A DNA stretch of 10,933 nucleotides from Chloroflexota bacterium (GCA_028287605.1 JAQBPI010000018.1:1-10933); one strand, 5' to 3'. Shown: positions 1 through 7,559, numbered from the stretch's first letter. The notes: a model not told the origin generated them from the letters alone. Numbers and translations: made by a program.

Positions 1-114
1 CAAAGACATCGCGCGGCGCTTCGCTTGCGCGATGCCGAGGGGCGCCCCCTCCACGCCGGCACTCGCCGGCGACGCTCGCTTCGCTCGCTTTCGTCCTTGC
101 GCCACCCGCCGAGG

Positions 115-183
115 TACCAGGCGGAGCGCCTGCGGCGCATTTTGTCTTCTGAAGAACCCGCGACGAAGTCGCTCCGCCTGGTA
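115..183. repeat. 14-bp perfect inverted repeat inside the left element
   Basis: TACCAGGCGGAGCG at 115-128 is exactly repeated in inverse at 170-183, enclosing 41 bases. The left arm can instead form a local hairpin, CAGGCG-GAG-CGCCTG, at 118-132. This is the position where the right-hand element carries its GAGCAACGC hairpin, next to the shared CCACCCGCCGAGGTAC block. The spacer includes an AT-richer stretch (about 139-156) that is unusual for this region. Confidence 0.7.
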
Positions 184-325
184 GCGGCTCCGGTGGACCG
201 AAGACGCAAGCGCGACCGAAGGGAGCGCCGGCCGGGAGTCCGGCCGTGGAGGGGGTGCGCCACGGCATCGCCCAACGGACGCGCCAGTTCATACGCTGAC
301 GGTCCTGCGATGTCTTTGGCGCGAA

Positions 326-349
326 CGGGGGAGGCGTACGCCTCCCCCG
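326..349. repeat. 24-nt perfect G/C-rich palindrome capping the left element
   Basis: Twelve bases starting at C326 (CGGGGGAGGCGT) are followed directly by their reverse complement, giving a perfect self-complementary stretch. The same kind of G-run/C-run hairpin caps both ends of the right element (10456-10480 and 10888-10910). After it comes GTCAGAACCGG, matching GTCAAAACCGG after the right cap. It could act as a factor-independent block to transcription, but there is no following T-run. Confidence 0.8.
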
Positions 350-429
350 GTCAGAACCGGTGCGACAAGGGGCCGTGGCCCACCCACCCGGCCCGCAGAT
401 CGGCCGAGCATCCCCCCCCAATAGCTAAA

Positions 430-556
430 CTCCCCGCCATCACACACCCCCGGTGGTCGCCGGCGAGGGTGACCGGGCCGGAAGAGGCCCGGGAATCGCC
501 GGCGTGTCACGAACGCCGGGGGGAGGCAACAACCCCACGCTGGAGGAGAAGGCACC
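430..556 (+). promoter_or_regulatory. Structured 5' leader of the rpsB operon
   Basis: About 120 bases before rpsB can fold into successive stems. A 7-bp stem with a six-base loop spans 473-492 (CCGGGCC with GGCCCGG). A second stem, CCGGCG with CGCCGG, spans 499-519 around a nine-base loop. A weaker stem lies at about 454-474. The Shine-Dalgarno sequence lies beyond the last hairpin. rpsB leaders in several bacteria bind S2 for feedback control, so a similar role is plausible, but I cannot match this leader to a known motif. An AT-rich island, AATAGCTAAACT at 420-431, is the only local candidate for a -10 element, and no convincing -35 was found. Confidence 0.4.
542..548 (+). promoter_or_regulatory. 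Shine-Dalgarno of rpsB
   Basis: GGAGGAG lies eight bases before the GTG at 557 and supports that non-ATG start. The resulting N-terminus ([19 protein letters not shown]) has the spacing usual for S2. Confidence 0.8.
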
Positions 557-1393
557 GTGCCTGTGGCTACCCTGCGCCAGCTCCTGGAGGCCGGAGTCCA
601 CTTCGGTCACCAGACGAGCCGGTGGAACCCCAAGATGCGCCCGTACATCTTCGCGGCGCGCAACGGCATCCACATCATCGACCTGCAGCAGACGCAGGCG
701 ATGCTGGACGAGGCCTGTGAGTTCGCCCGCGACCTGGTCGCCGGCGGCGAGAAGATCCTGTTCGTGGGCACCAAGAAGCAGGCCCAGGACACCATCGAGG
801 AGGGCTGCAAGCGCAGCGGACAGTTCTATGTGACCCACCGGTGGATGGGCGGCATGCTCACCAACTTCGGGGTCATCCAGCGCCGCCTCCGCAACCTCGC
901 CGACCTCCGCGCCGCCCACGAGCGCGGCGACTTCGAGCGGATGGGCGCCAAGGAGGCGAACGTCAACCAGGACGAGCTCGACCGCCTGGAGCGCAACTTC
1001 GGCGGGATGGCGGGGATGAAGCGCCTCCCCGGTGCGCTCTTCGTGGTCGACTGCCGCAAGGAGCGGCTGGCGGTCACCGAGGCGAACAAGCTGCACATCC
1101 CGGTCATCGCCATCGCGGACAGCAACGTCGACCCCGAGCTGATCCAGCACGTGATCCCCGGCAACGACGACGCCATCCGCGCGGTGCGGCTGATCACCGG
1201 GCTGCTGGTCGACGCCATCGTCGAGGGTCAGCAGATGCTCGGCGAGCGCGAGATGCGCGATCGTCAGGCCGCCGAGCAGGCGGCCGCCGAGGCCGCCGCG
1301 GAGGCGGCGCGGGCAGAGGCGGCCGCGGCCAACGCCGCCTCCCAGGAGAGCACCGAGATGGCGGGCGCGACCGCAGGCACGGAGGAGGCGTAG
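557..1393 (+). CDS. rpsB: 30S ribosomal protein S2
   Basis: S2 sits between the head and body of the small ribosomal subunit and is needed for binding of S1-type factors and mRNA. The 278-aa product shows the S2 landmarks in order: [17 protein letters not shown] (11-27), [10 protein letters not shown] (37-46), the [10 protein letters not shown] block near residue 95, PGALFVVD, and [12 protein letters not shown]. Start is GTG with a strong Shine-Dalgarno at eight bases. The last 40 or so residues are a low-complexity tail rich in Ala and Glu, which makes the protein longer than the usual 230-260 aa; such tails occur in high-GC bacteria. It is the first gene of the operon, and its stop codon directly abuts the tsf start, so the two are probably translated together. 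The family assignment is secure. Confidence 0.98.
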   Translation: MPVATLRQLLEAGVHFGHQTSRWNPKMRPYIFAARNGIHIIDLQQTQAMLDEACEFARDLVAGGEKILFVGTKKQAQDTIEEGCKRSGQFYVTHRWMGGMLTNFGVIQRRLRNLADLRAAHERGDFERMGAKEANVNQDELDRLERNFGGMAGMKRLPGALFVVDCRKERLAVTEANKLHIPVIAIADSNVDPELIQHVIPGNDDAIRAVRLITGLLVDAIVEGQQMLGEREMRDRQAAEQAAAEAAAEAARAEAAAANAASQESTEMAGATAGTEEA

Positions 1394-2065
1394 GTGGCCG
1401 AGATCGGCGCCGCCCAGGTCAAGCAGCTTCGCGAGATGACCGGGGCGGGGATGATGGACTGCAAGCGCGCCCTCACCGAGGCCGGGGGCGACGTGGAGAA
1501 GGCCAAGGACTGGCTCCGCCAGAAGGGCATGGCACGGGCCCAGGACAAGGCGGGCCGCACCGCCAGCGACGGCATCATCGAGGCCTACCTGCACCGCCCC
1601 GGAGGCGCGCCTCCGACGCAGGGCGCCCTGCTCGAGCTGAACTGCGAGTCCGACTTCGTCGCCAAGACCGACGACTTCAGGGCACTCGCGCGCGAGCTCG
1701 CCCTCCAGGTGGTCGGCGCCAGGCCGCGCTGGGTGCGCCGCGAGGAGATTCCCGCCGAGATCGTCGAGCGGGAGAAGGCGATCTACCGCGCCCAGGTGGC
1801 CGACAAGCCGGCGAACATCGTCGAGAAGATCGTCGACGGCAAGCTCGAGGCCTTCTACAGCGAGGTCTGCCTGGTCGACCAGGTCTGGGTGAAGGACGAG
1901 AGGCGGAGGAAGAAGGTCGGCGAGCTGGTCACCGAGGCCACCGCCAGGCTCGGCGAGAAGGTCAGCGTCGCCCGCTTCGCCCGCTTCGAGGTCGGCGAGG
2001 TCGCCGAGGGCGGCCAGGCCGGAGATGGCGGTGGGAACGGCGCCGTCGCGCCGTCCGAGTCCTGA
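1394..2065 (+). CDS. tsf: Elongation factor Ts
   Basis: EF-Ts is the cytosolic nucleotide-exchange factor that frees GDP from EF-Tu. The 223-aa protein has the N-terminal UBA-like domain (about residues 1-50, with [16 protein letters not shown] at 12-27) and the exchange motif [13 protein letters not shown] (83-95). It is the short form of the family, with a single core subdomain like those of Thermus and cyanobacteria rather than the roughly 283-aa E. coli form. Start is GTG immediately after the rpsB TAG, with GGAGGAGG at 1381-1388 inside the end of rpsB acting as ribosome binding site. The C-terminal 20 or so residues are a Gly/Ser-rich tail of no known role. rpsB-tsf is one of the most conserved bacterial gene pairs. 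Confidence 0.97.
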   Translation: MAEIGAAQVKQLREMTGAGMMDCKRALTEAGGDVEKAKDWLRQKGMARAQDKAGRTASDGIIEAYLHRPGGAPPTQGALLELNCESDFVAKTDDFRALARELALQVVGARPRWVRREEIPAEIVEREKAIYRAQVADKPANIVEKIVDGKLEAFYSEVCLVDQVWVKDERRRKKVGELVTEATARLGEKVSVARFARFEVGEVAEGGQAGDGGGNGAVAPSES

Positions 2066-2097
2066 GCGCCGAACCCGGTGCCGGCGGCGTCGCCGAG

Positions 2098-2868
2098 TTG
2101 ACCGAGCCACCGGCCGCCGGCGAGGAGGGTCCCACCCCCCGCTGGCGGCGCGTGGTGGTGAAGCTGAGCGGCGAGGCGCTCATGGGCGGCTCGCAGTACG
2201 GCATCGACGCCGCCACCCTCGGGTTCATGGCCAAGCAGGTGGAGCAGGTGGTCGCCCACCACCACGTCGAGGTCGCCATCGTGGTCGGCGGCGGCAACAT
2301 CGTCCGCGGCCTGGAGGTGAGCAACCAGGGCGTCGACCGGGTCACCGGCGACTACATGGGGATGCTCGCGACCATGATCAACGCCCTGGCGCTGCGCGAC
2401 GCGCTGGAGCGGCGCGGGCTCGACTGCCGGGTGCAGACCGCCATCGAGATGCACCAGGTGGCCGAGCCGTACATCCGCGGCCGGGCGATCCGCCATCTCG
2501 AGAAGGGACGGGTGGTGATCATGGGCGCGGGCACCGGCAATCCCTTCTTCACCACCGACACCACCGCGGCCCTGCGCGCCGCGGAGATCGGCGCCGAGGT
2601 GGTGCTCAAGGCGACCAAGGTCGACGGCATCTACACCGCCGACCCGCACAAGCACCCCGATGCGGAGCGCCTGCCCCACCTGACCTATCTCGAGGTGCTC
2701 AACCGGGGGCTCGAGGTCATGGACAACACCGCGCTGACCCTGTGCATGGACAATCGCACCCCGATCGTCGTCTTCGACCTGATGGCGGAACGGAGCATCG
2801 AGCGGGTGATCCTCGGCGAGGACATCGGCACGCTGGTGGACGACGGCGGGTTCACGGAGAGTCGCTGA
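2098..2868 (+). CDS. pyrH: UMP kinase (uridylate kinase)
   Basis: PyrH phosphorylates UMP to UDP using ATP, in pyrimidine nucleotide synthesis; it is a cytosolic hexamer of the amino-acid kinase fold. Visible landmarks are [13 protein letters not shown] (19-31), GGGN (64-67), [15 protein letters not shown] (85-99), [14 protein letters not shown] (from about 145) and [10 protein letters not shown] (174-183). The start is not certain. TTG at 2098 gives 256 aa and keeps the RWRR segment that precedes the first strand in relatives. GTG at 2152 would give 238 aa but cut into that segment. Neither has a good Shine-Dalgarno, so coupling to tsf, whose stop lies 32 bases upstream, is likely. Its place between tsf and frr is the standard one. 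Confidence 0.95.
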   Translation: MTEPPAAGEEGPTPRWRRVVVKLSGEALMGGSQYGIDAATLGFMAKQVEQVVAHHHVEVAIVVGGGNIVRGLEVSNQGVDRVTGDYMGMLATMINALALRDALERRGLDCRVQTAIEMHQVAEPYIRGRAIRHLEKGRVVIMGAGTGNPFFTTDTTAALRAAEIGAEVVLKATKVDGIYTADPHKHPDAERLPHLTYLEVLNRGLEVMDNTALTLCMDNRTPIVVFDLMAERSIERVILGEDIGTLVDDGGFTESR

Positions 2869-2887
2869 GGCGCAGCCGGAGGATTCC

Positions 2888-2893
2888 AAGGAG
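2888..2893 (+). promoter_or_regulatory. Shine-Dalgarno deciding the frr start
   Basis: AAGGAG lies eight bases before ATG 2902. It overlaps the alternative in-frame GTG at 2893, which has its own possible site, GGAGGA, at 2878-2883. The family length of 185 aa favours the ATG. Confidence 0.6.
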
Positions 2894-2901
2894 TGGCGGC
2901 G

Positions 2902-3459
2902 ATGATCGAGGACTGGCTGAAGGACGCCGAGGTTCGCATGGAGAAGAGCCTCGAAGCGCTGCAGAAGGAGTTGCAGGGCATCCGCACCGGGCGCGCCACC
3001 CCCGCCCTCATCGACCGCCTCCAGGTCGACTACTACGGGGCACCCACGCCGCTGCAGAGCCTCGCCTCCATCACCGCGCCGGAGGCCCGGCTCCTGGTCA
3101 TCCAGCCCTACGACCGCGGCGCCATCACCGCCATCGAGAAGGCCATCCAGAAGAGCGAGCTGGGGCTCAACCCGGGCAACGACGGCCAGCTCATCCGCAT
3201 CCCCGTGCCCGCGCTCACCGAGGACCGCCGCAAGGACTTCGTGAAGCTCGTCAAGCGCCACGCCGAGGAGGCGCGCGTGTCCATCCGCAACATCCGCCGC
3301 GACGAGGTCGACCACGTGCGCCGGATGGAGAAGGAGGGCGAGGCGGGCATCGACGAGATCGACCGCGGACTGGCGCAGATCCAGAAGATCACCGACCGCT
3401 ACATCGCGCGTGTGGAGGAGATCGCCCACCGCAAGGAGGTCGATATCCTCGAGGTGTGA
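2902..3459 (+). CDS. frr: Ribosome recycling factor
   Basis: RRF works with EF-G after termination to split the ribosome from mRNA. The protein is 185 aa from ATG 2902, exactly the usual length, and shows the family pattern: the N-terminal helix with GIRTGRATPALIDRL (26-40), the domain II block VDYYGAPTPLQSLASI (42-57), LVIQPYD (65-71), and the long C-terminal helices with R132 in the NIRRDEV segment, matching the essential arginine of the E. coli protein. An in-frame GTG at 2893 would add three residues (MAA) and also has a Shine-Dalgarno-like sequence. The gene lies 33 bases after pyrH and five bases before uppS. Confidence 0.97.
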   Translation: MIEDWLKDAEVRMEKSLEALQKELQGIRTGRATPALIDRLQVDYYGAPTPLQSLASITAPEARLLVIQPYDRGAITAIEKAIQKSELGLNPGNDGQLIRIPVPALTEDRRKDFVKLVKRHAEEARVSIRNIRRDEVDHVRRMEKEGEAGIDEIDRGLAQIQKITDRYIARVEEIAHRKEVDILEV

Positions 3460-3464
3460 CCCGC

Positions 3465-4250
3465 ATGCAGCGACCACCCCGCCCCGCCGCCGTCCCGCCG
3501 CCCTCGCGGCCGGAGCTGCCGCACCACGTGGCCATCATCATGGATGGCAACGGGCGCTGGGCGCGCCGCCGCCGGCTTCCGCGGATCGCCGGGCACCGCG
3601 CCGGGGTGGCGACCATCCGCCCGGTCACCGAGGAGTGCAACCGCCTCGGGGTGCACATCCTCACCCTCTACGCATTCAGCACCGAGAACTGGTCGCGCCC
3701 GCGCTCCGAGGTGGCGGCGCTGATGCGGCTCTTCTCCGAGACCATCGACCGCGAGATCGACGAGCTCGACGCCGAGGGCATCCAGCTGCGCATCCTCGGC
3801 CGCCGCGAGGAGCTGGGGGACCGGCTGCGGGCGAAGATCGAGCAGGCCGAGGCCCGCACCGCCCACAACTCCGGCAACATCCTCAACGTCGCCATCAACT
3901 ACGGCGGGCGCAGCGAGATCGTCGACGCGGTGCGGGATCTCGCCGAGAGCGGCGCCGACCTGCGCAGCCTCGAGGAGGCCGACCTGTCGCGCTCCCTCTA
4001 CACCGCCGGGCTGCCCGACCCCGACCTCATCGTCCGCACCGCGGGCGAGCTGCGCATCAGCAACTTCCTGCTCTGGCAGGCGGCCTACGCCGAGCTCTAC
4101 GTCACCGAGACGCTCTGGCCCGACTTCGGCCGGGAGGACCTGCAGAACGCGCTCCGCGCCTTCGCCGAGCGCGAGCGCCGCTTCGGCGCCATCCAGACGC
4201 CCCCGGACCCGCCCGACGAGGTGGCGCCGGCGGTGTCTCACGGGGGGTGA
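3465..4250 (+). CDS. uppS: Undecaprenyl diphosphate synthase (cis-prenyltransferase)
   Basis: It condenses farnesyl diphosphate with isopentenyl diphosphates to make the C55 lipid that carries peptidoglycan and other wall precursors. It acts at the cytosolic face of the membrane. The 261-aa sequence contains HHVAIIMDGNGRWA (20-33) with catalytic D27, FSTENWSRP (71-79), NVAINYGGRSEIVDA (141-155), and the pyrophosphate-binding block around R191 and R197 (VRTAGELRISNFLLWQ), then WPDFG. ATG starts five bases after the frr stop, and no strong ribosome site is visible. The first 18 or so residues are Pro/Arg-rich and outside the conserved fold. Its position next to cdsA is the Firmicutes-type order; many actinobacteria keep uppS elsewhere. 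Confidence 0.96.
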   Translation: MQRPPRPAAVPPPSRPELPHHVAIIMDGNGRWARRRRLPRIAGHRAGVATIRPVTEECNRLGVHILTLYAFSTENWSRPRSEVAALMRLFSETIDREIDELDAEGIQLRILGRREELGDRLRAKIEQAEARTAHNSGNILNVAINYGGRSEIVDAVRDLAESGADLRSLEEADLSRSLYTAGLPDPDLIVRTAGELRISNFLLWQAAYAELYVTETLWPDFGREDLQNALRAFAERERRFGAIQTPPDPPDEVAPAVSHGG

Positions 4251-5062
4251 GGCTCGGGGCACGGGTCGCCAGCGCCGTCGTCCTCGCCGCGGTCCTCGCG
4301 GCGGCGCTCTGGGAGGGAGGGCCCCCGATCTACGTGGTCGCGGGACTGGCCACCATCGTCGGGCTGTACGAGTACGCGGGGCTGGCCCAGGCCGCGGCCG
4401 GGGTGCGGCCCCACGCCTGGGTGCTCTACCCGCTGGCGGGCTGGCTGCTCTACCGCTTCCTGCTCCCCGAGCAGGTGCCGGCCCTGGAGTGGGGCCTGGG
4501 GGCGGCGGTGGTCGCCGGGCTGCTCGGCAGCCTGGTGCTCGATGGGGCGGGCTTCGTGGGCTGGGCGCTGGCGGTGGGCGGAGCGCTCTGGCTGGGGCTC
4601 TCCCTGGGCTACTACCTCGCGGTGCTGGGCCGGCACGTGAGCCCGGGCGACCACCACGGCCTGCGCATCGTCGGCACCACCCTGGCGGCGGCGATGCTCG
4701 GCGACATCGCCGCCCTCTTCGCGGGGAGCGCCCTGGGGCGGCACAGGCTGGCGCCGCGGATCTCGCCGGGGAAGACGGTCGAGGGGGCGGTGGCGTCGAT
4801 GGCGGCCACCGTCGGCGTCGTCACGGGGGCCGGCGCCTGGCTGCTCGGCCTTCCCTGGTACCACGGGGTGGCCCTGGGAGCGCTGCTCAGCGTCGCCGCG
4901 CAGGGAGGCGACCTGGCCGAGTCGGCCCTCAAGCGCAGCGCCGGTGTCAAGGACAGCGGGCGGCTCGTGCCCGGTCACGGCGGCCTTCTCGACCGCATGG
5001 ACAGCCTGGTCCTGCTGGGGCCGGTCGTATATTGCTACCTGCGGGCATTCGCCCTCCCCTGA
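4247..5062 (+). CDS. cdsA: Phosphatidate cytidylyltransferase (CDP-diacylglycerol synthase)
   Basis: CdsA makes CDP-diacylglycerol from CTP and phosphatidic acid, the branch point to all membrane phospholipids. The 271-aa protein is strongly hydrophobic, with about seven or eight membrane segments. It carries the complete family signature from S226 to D252 (SALKRSAGVKDSG, then HGGLLDRMD), plus the upstream SPGKTVEG block (173-180) and an acidic residue in MLGDIAALFAG. GTG 4247 overlaps the uppS stop in the form GTGA, implying translational coupling. The N-terminus is short, starting almost directly in the first membrane helix, as is common in the family. Confidence 0.95.
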   Translation: MRLGARVASAVVLAAVLAAALWEGGPPIYVVAGLATIVGLYEYAGLAQAAAGVRPHAWVLYPLAGWLLYRFLLPEQVPALEWGLGAAVVAGLLGSLVLDGAGFVGWALAVGGALWLGLSLGYYLAVLGRHVSPGDHHGLRIVGTTLAAAMLGDIAALFAGSALGRHRLAPRISPGKTVEGAVASMAATVGVVTGAGAWLLGLPWYHGVALGALLSVAAQGGDLAESALKRSAGVKDSGRLVPGHGGLLDRMDSLVLLGPVVYCYLRAFALP

Positions 5063-6258
5063 GCCCCCACTGGAGCGCCATCCTGCAGCAGCCTGACGTC
5101 CCCGCCCGCGCCCGGCGGCGCGTCGTCCTCCTCGGCGCCACCGGGTCGATCGGCCGCCAGGCCTGCGAGATCGTCGCCGCCCATCCCGACCGCTTCGAGC
5201 TGGTCGGCGTGGTGGCCGGTCACGATCCCGGTGCCCTCGACGCGGTGGTGCGGCGCTTCGGCGTCCCCCGCAGTGCAGTCGTCGACCCGCCCCCGGGGGC
5301 GGTGCTGCCCGAGGGCTGCGCCGTTGGGCTGGAGGCGGCCTGCGAGATCGCCGCGCTCGACGCCGACGTGGTCTGTGTGGGCATCAGCGGCGCTGCCGCA
5401 CTGCGCCCCACCCTCGCCGCCCTCGAGGCCGGCACCGACGTCGCCACCGCCACCAAGGAGGTGCTGGTGATGGCGGGGGAGCTGGTGCGGGCCCGGGCGG
5501 CCGCCAGCGGGGCCACGATCATCCCCGTGGACAGCGAGCACAGCGCGCTCTGGCAGTGCCTGCGCGGCGAGGACCCCGCCAGCGTCCGCCGGCTGGTGCT
5601 CACCGCCAGCGGCGGGCCCTTCCGCCAGCGTCCCCTCGACACGCTCGCCACGGTCACCGTGGAGGAGGCGCTGCGGCATCCCAACTGGTCGATGGGACCG
5701 AAGATCACCGTCGACTCCGCGACCATGATGAACAAGGGGCTGGAGATCATCGAGGCACACTTCCTCTTCGACATGCCGTACGCGCGCATCGACGTCGTCA
5801 TCCATCCCCCCAGCGTGGTGCACTCCTGCGTCGAGTTCTGCGACGGCGCCACCCTCGCCCAGCTCGGGCTGCCGGACATGCGCGTGCCCATCGCCCTGGC
5901 GCTGAGCGGCGGCCGCCGGTTGGAGGGCGTGTGCGCCCCGGTGGACCTGGCGGCGGCCTCGCCGCTGGAGTTCCAGGAGGTCGACCCGCGGCGCTTCCCC
6001 GCGGTGGGCCTGGCGCGCCGCGCCGGCGAGGCGGGGGGGGCGGCCCCCTGCGTGCTGAACGCCGCCAACGAGGCCGCGGTCGCCGCCTTCCTCGGCGGGG
6101 GCTGCCGCTTCGACGAGATCGTGCCGCTGGTCGAGCGCACCCTCGACGCCGCCCCCGCGCCGGCGTCGCCGTCCCTCGACGAGCTCGTCGCGCTCGACGC
6201 CTGGGCGCGCGAGGAGGTGGGCCGGGCCTGCGCCCCGGCGACCGGAGGACGCTCATGA
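5032..6258 (+). CDS. dxr: 1-deoxy-D-xylulose 5-phosphate reductoisomerase
   Basis: Dxr catalyses the first committed step of the MEP pathway, turning DXP into 2-C-methylerythritol 4-phosphate with NADPH. Landmarks are the nucleotide motif GATGSIG (35-41), ATKEVLVMAGEL (from about 140), VDSEHSALWQ with metal ligands D167 and E169, LTASGGPFR, HPNWSMGPKITVDSATMMNK followed by E238, HPPSVVHS and LNAANEAAVAAF. The motif usually written NKE is TKE here. The start is uncertain. TTG 5032 is the only ATG/GTG/TTG codon between the cdsA signature region and GATGSIG; it gives 408 aa and overlaps cdsA by 31 bases without a good Shine-Dalgarno. CTG 5059, overlapping the cdsA stop, or CTG 5083, preceded by GGAG, would give more typical N-termini. 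The function call is secure. Confidence 0.94.
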   Translation: MLPAGIRPPLSPHWSAILQQPDVPARARRRVVLLGATGSIGRQACEIVAAHPDRFELVGVVAGHDPGALDAVVRRFGVPRSAVVDPPPGAVLPEGCAVGLEAACEIAALDADVVCVGISGAAALRPTLAALEAGTDVATATKEVLVMAGELVRARAAASGATIIPVDSEHSALWQCLRGEDPASVRRLVLTASGGPFRQRPLDTLATVTVEEALRHPNWSMGPKITVDSATMMNKGLEIIEAHFLFDMPYARIDVVIHPPSVVHSCVEFCDGATLAQLGLPDMRVPIALALSGGRRLEGVCAPVDLAAASPLEFQEVDPRRFPAVGLARRAGEAGGAAPCVLNAANEAAVAAFLGGGCRFDEIVPLVERTLDAAPAPASPSLDELVALDAWAREEVGRACAPATGGRS

Positions 6259-7559
6259 GCTTCGGCTGGCAGACCATCCCGGCCATCCTCCTGGTGCTCT
6301 TCGTGATCGTCACCATCCACGAGCTCGGCCACTACCTCTTCGCCAAGTGGTCGGGGATCCGGGTCGACGAGTTCGCGATCGGCTTCGGTCCCAAGGTCTA
6401 TGGCCGCCAGGTCGGCGAGACCCTCTACTCGATCCGCCTCATCCCCGCGGGCGGCTTCGTGCGGATGGCGGGGATGATGGGGATCGAGGGCGAGCCCGAC
6501 GCCGGGCCGCGCAACTTCTACCGCGCCACCATCCCCCGCAAGGCGGCGACCATCCTCGCCGGCGGCGTCTTCAACCTGATCCTCGCGGCCATCCTCTACG
6601 CCCTGGTCTCGATGCCGTCGACGCCGGGCGTGGTCGAGCCGGACAGCCCGCTCACCGCCGCCGGGGTGAACGCCAACGAGGCGCTGCTGCGGGTGGACGG
6701 GGCCGCGGTCGACCCCCACGATCCGCAGCTCGCCACCGACGCCCTGCGCCATGCCACCAGCAGCAGCCAGGGGCGCCCCATCCAGGTCACCTACCGCGAC
6801 GACCAGGGGCGCGAGCACACCATCCAGGTGCCGCCGCTGCTGGTCCTCGACAACGAGCGCGTGCCCGGCGACGCCGAGAAGGCCACCGCCCCGCCCCGGG
6901 GCGCGCTGGTGGTGGAGAGCGTGGACGGCAGACCGCAGCGCCAGGGCTCCACCCCGCTGCTCACCGGCGACCCCGCCGTGCTGCTCGGCGGCGGCCGGCC
7001 GGTGCACATCAGCGGCCACCTTCTCGGCGCGCCCGACCAGCGCTTCACCGACTCGGTGGTCGCCAACGTCACCGACGGCCCCGTGCCCACGCGGGGGGAG
7101 GCGGTCGCCTCCTGGAAGCTCGGGGTCAGCGCCGGCGCCCAGGGACGGTCGCTGCCCGCCGCCCTGGTCTTCGGGGCCACCGAGGTGCCCCGTGAGGTGG
7201 CCGGGATCTTCACCGGGATCTACTCCCTGGTCACCACCCCGAACAGCGGCGGCCTGCTCGGCCCCAACGGGGTCACCGGTCCGGTCGGGATCGTCCGCGC
7301 CACCAGCGTCGTCGCCCAGGGCGGCTGGCGGGACCTGATCGCCTGGATGGCGCTGCTGAGCGTGAACCTCGGCGTCGTCAACCTGCTGCCGGTGCCGTTC
7401 CTCGACGGCGGCCGCTTCGTCTTCATCGTCATCGAGGCGCTGCGCCGCCGCCGGGTGCGGCCCCAGCTGGAGATGGCGGTCCACTACGCGGGGCTGATGC
7501 TCATCCTCACCTTCGTCGTCTTCGTGACCATCCAGCACGACATCCGGGGGAACCAGTGA
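6255..7559 (+). CDS. rseP: Site-2-type intramembrane zinc metalloprotease (RseP/RIP family)
   Basis: M50-family proteases cut membrane-anchored substrates such as anti-sigma factors or leftover signal peptides within the bilayer. The 434-aa protein has the zinc motif HELGH at 22-26 inside the first membrane helix, the FGPKVYG and LIPAGGFVRMAGM segments (about 47-75), a second helix near 100-116, and the third ligand motif NLLPVPFLDGG (376-386, D384), followed by a final helix. Between lies a PDZ-like region of about 120-200, then about 90 residues I cannot assign. ATG overlaps the dxr stop (ATGA) and GGAGG at 6244-6248 is well spaced. The dxr-rip-ispG order is shared with actinobacteria. Actual substrates cannot be read from the sequence. 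Confidence 0.93.
   Translation: MSFGWQTIPAILLVLFVIVTIHELGHYLFAKWSGIRVDEFAIGFGPKVYGRQVGETLYSIRLIPAGGFVRMAGMMGIEGEPDAGPRNFYRATIPRKAATILAGGVFNLILAAILYALVSMPSTPGVVEPDSPLTAAGVNANEALLRVDGAAVDPHDPQLATDALRHATSSSQGRPIQVTYRDDQGREHTIQVPPLLVLDNERVPGDAEKATAPPRGALVVESVDGRPQRQGSTPLLTGDPAVLLGGGRPVHISGHLLGAPDQRFTDSVVANVTDGPVPTRGEAVASWKLGVSAGAQGRSLPAALVFGATEVPREVAGIFTGIYSLVTTPNSGGLLGPNGVTGPVGIVRATSVVAQGGWRDLIAWMALLSVNLGVVNLLPVPFLDGGRFVFIVIEALRRRRVRPQLEMAVHYAGLMLILTFVVFVTIQHDIRGNQ

Larger units (their letters stand above)
1..349. repeat. Left copy of large hairpin-rich inverted-repeat element (probably cut by the window edge)
   Basis: No credible gene lies here. The outer motif AAAGACATCGC at 2-12 recurs inverted as GCGATGTCTTT at 307-317, and the inner arms also pair imperfectly across roughly 1-110 and 205-318. 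Inside lie a 14-bp perfect inverted repeat (115-128 with 170-183) and a hairpin at 229-246 with loop GAGT. The element ends at a 24-nt palindrome at 326-349. Positions 41-75 match 10522-10557 of the right-hand element except for one C, and 102-117 match 10768-10783 in inverted orientation over 16 of 16 bases. The two end regions are therefore copies of one repeat family. By symmetry with the right copy, another cap hairpin would be expected just before position 1. No transposase is present, so it would be non-autonomous if mobile. Confidence 0.8.

Noticed and set aside
326..349. Rho-independent terminator of an upstream gene
   Set aside because: The stem is strong, but no T-run follows on either strand and identical structures cap the repeat elements, so it is listed as a repeat.
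1..440. tRNA or rRNA gene ahead of rpsB
   Set aside because: The stems do not give a cloverleaf, and no T-loop GTTCGAATC-like sequence or rRNA signature was seen.
25..720. Plus-strand frame through the left repeat into rpsB
   Set aside because: It is Arg/Pro/Ser-rich, runs through the inverted repeats and overlaps rpsB in the wrong frame.
440..2110. Long open frame on the minus strand across rpsB and tsf
   Set aside because: It is antisense to two certain genes, has Ala/Gly/Leu/Asp/His-rich composition typical of GC-rich mirror frames, and shows no domain.
1855..3477. Long minus-strand frame across tsf, pyrH and frr
   Set aside because: It mirrors conserved coding sequence, has biased composition and no recognisable motif.
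5220..7538. 772-residue minus-strand frame across dxr and rseP
   Set aside because: It is the longest open frame here but is antisense to two enzymes with complete active-site motifs; GC-rich DNA often yields such frames.
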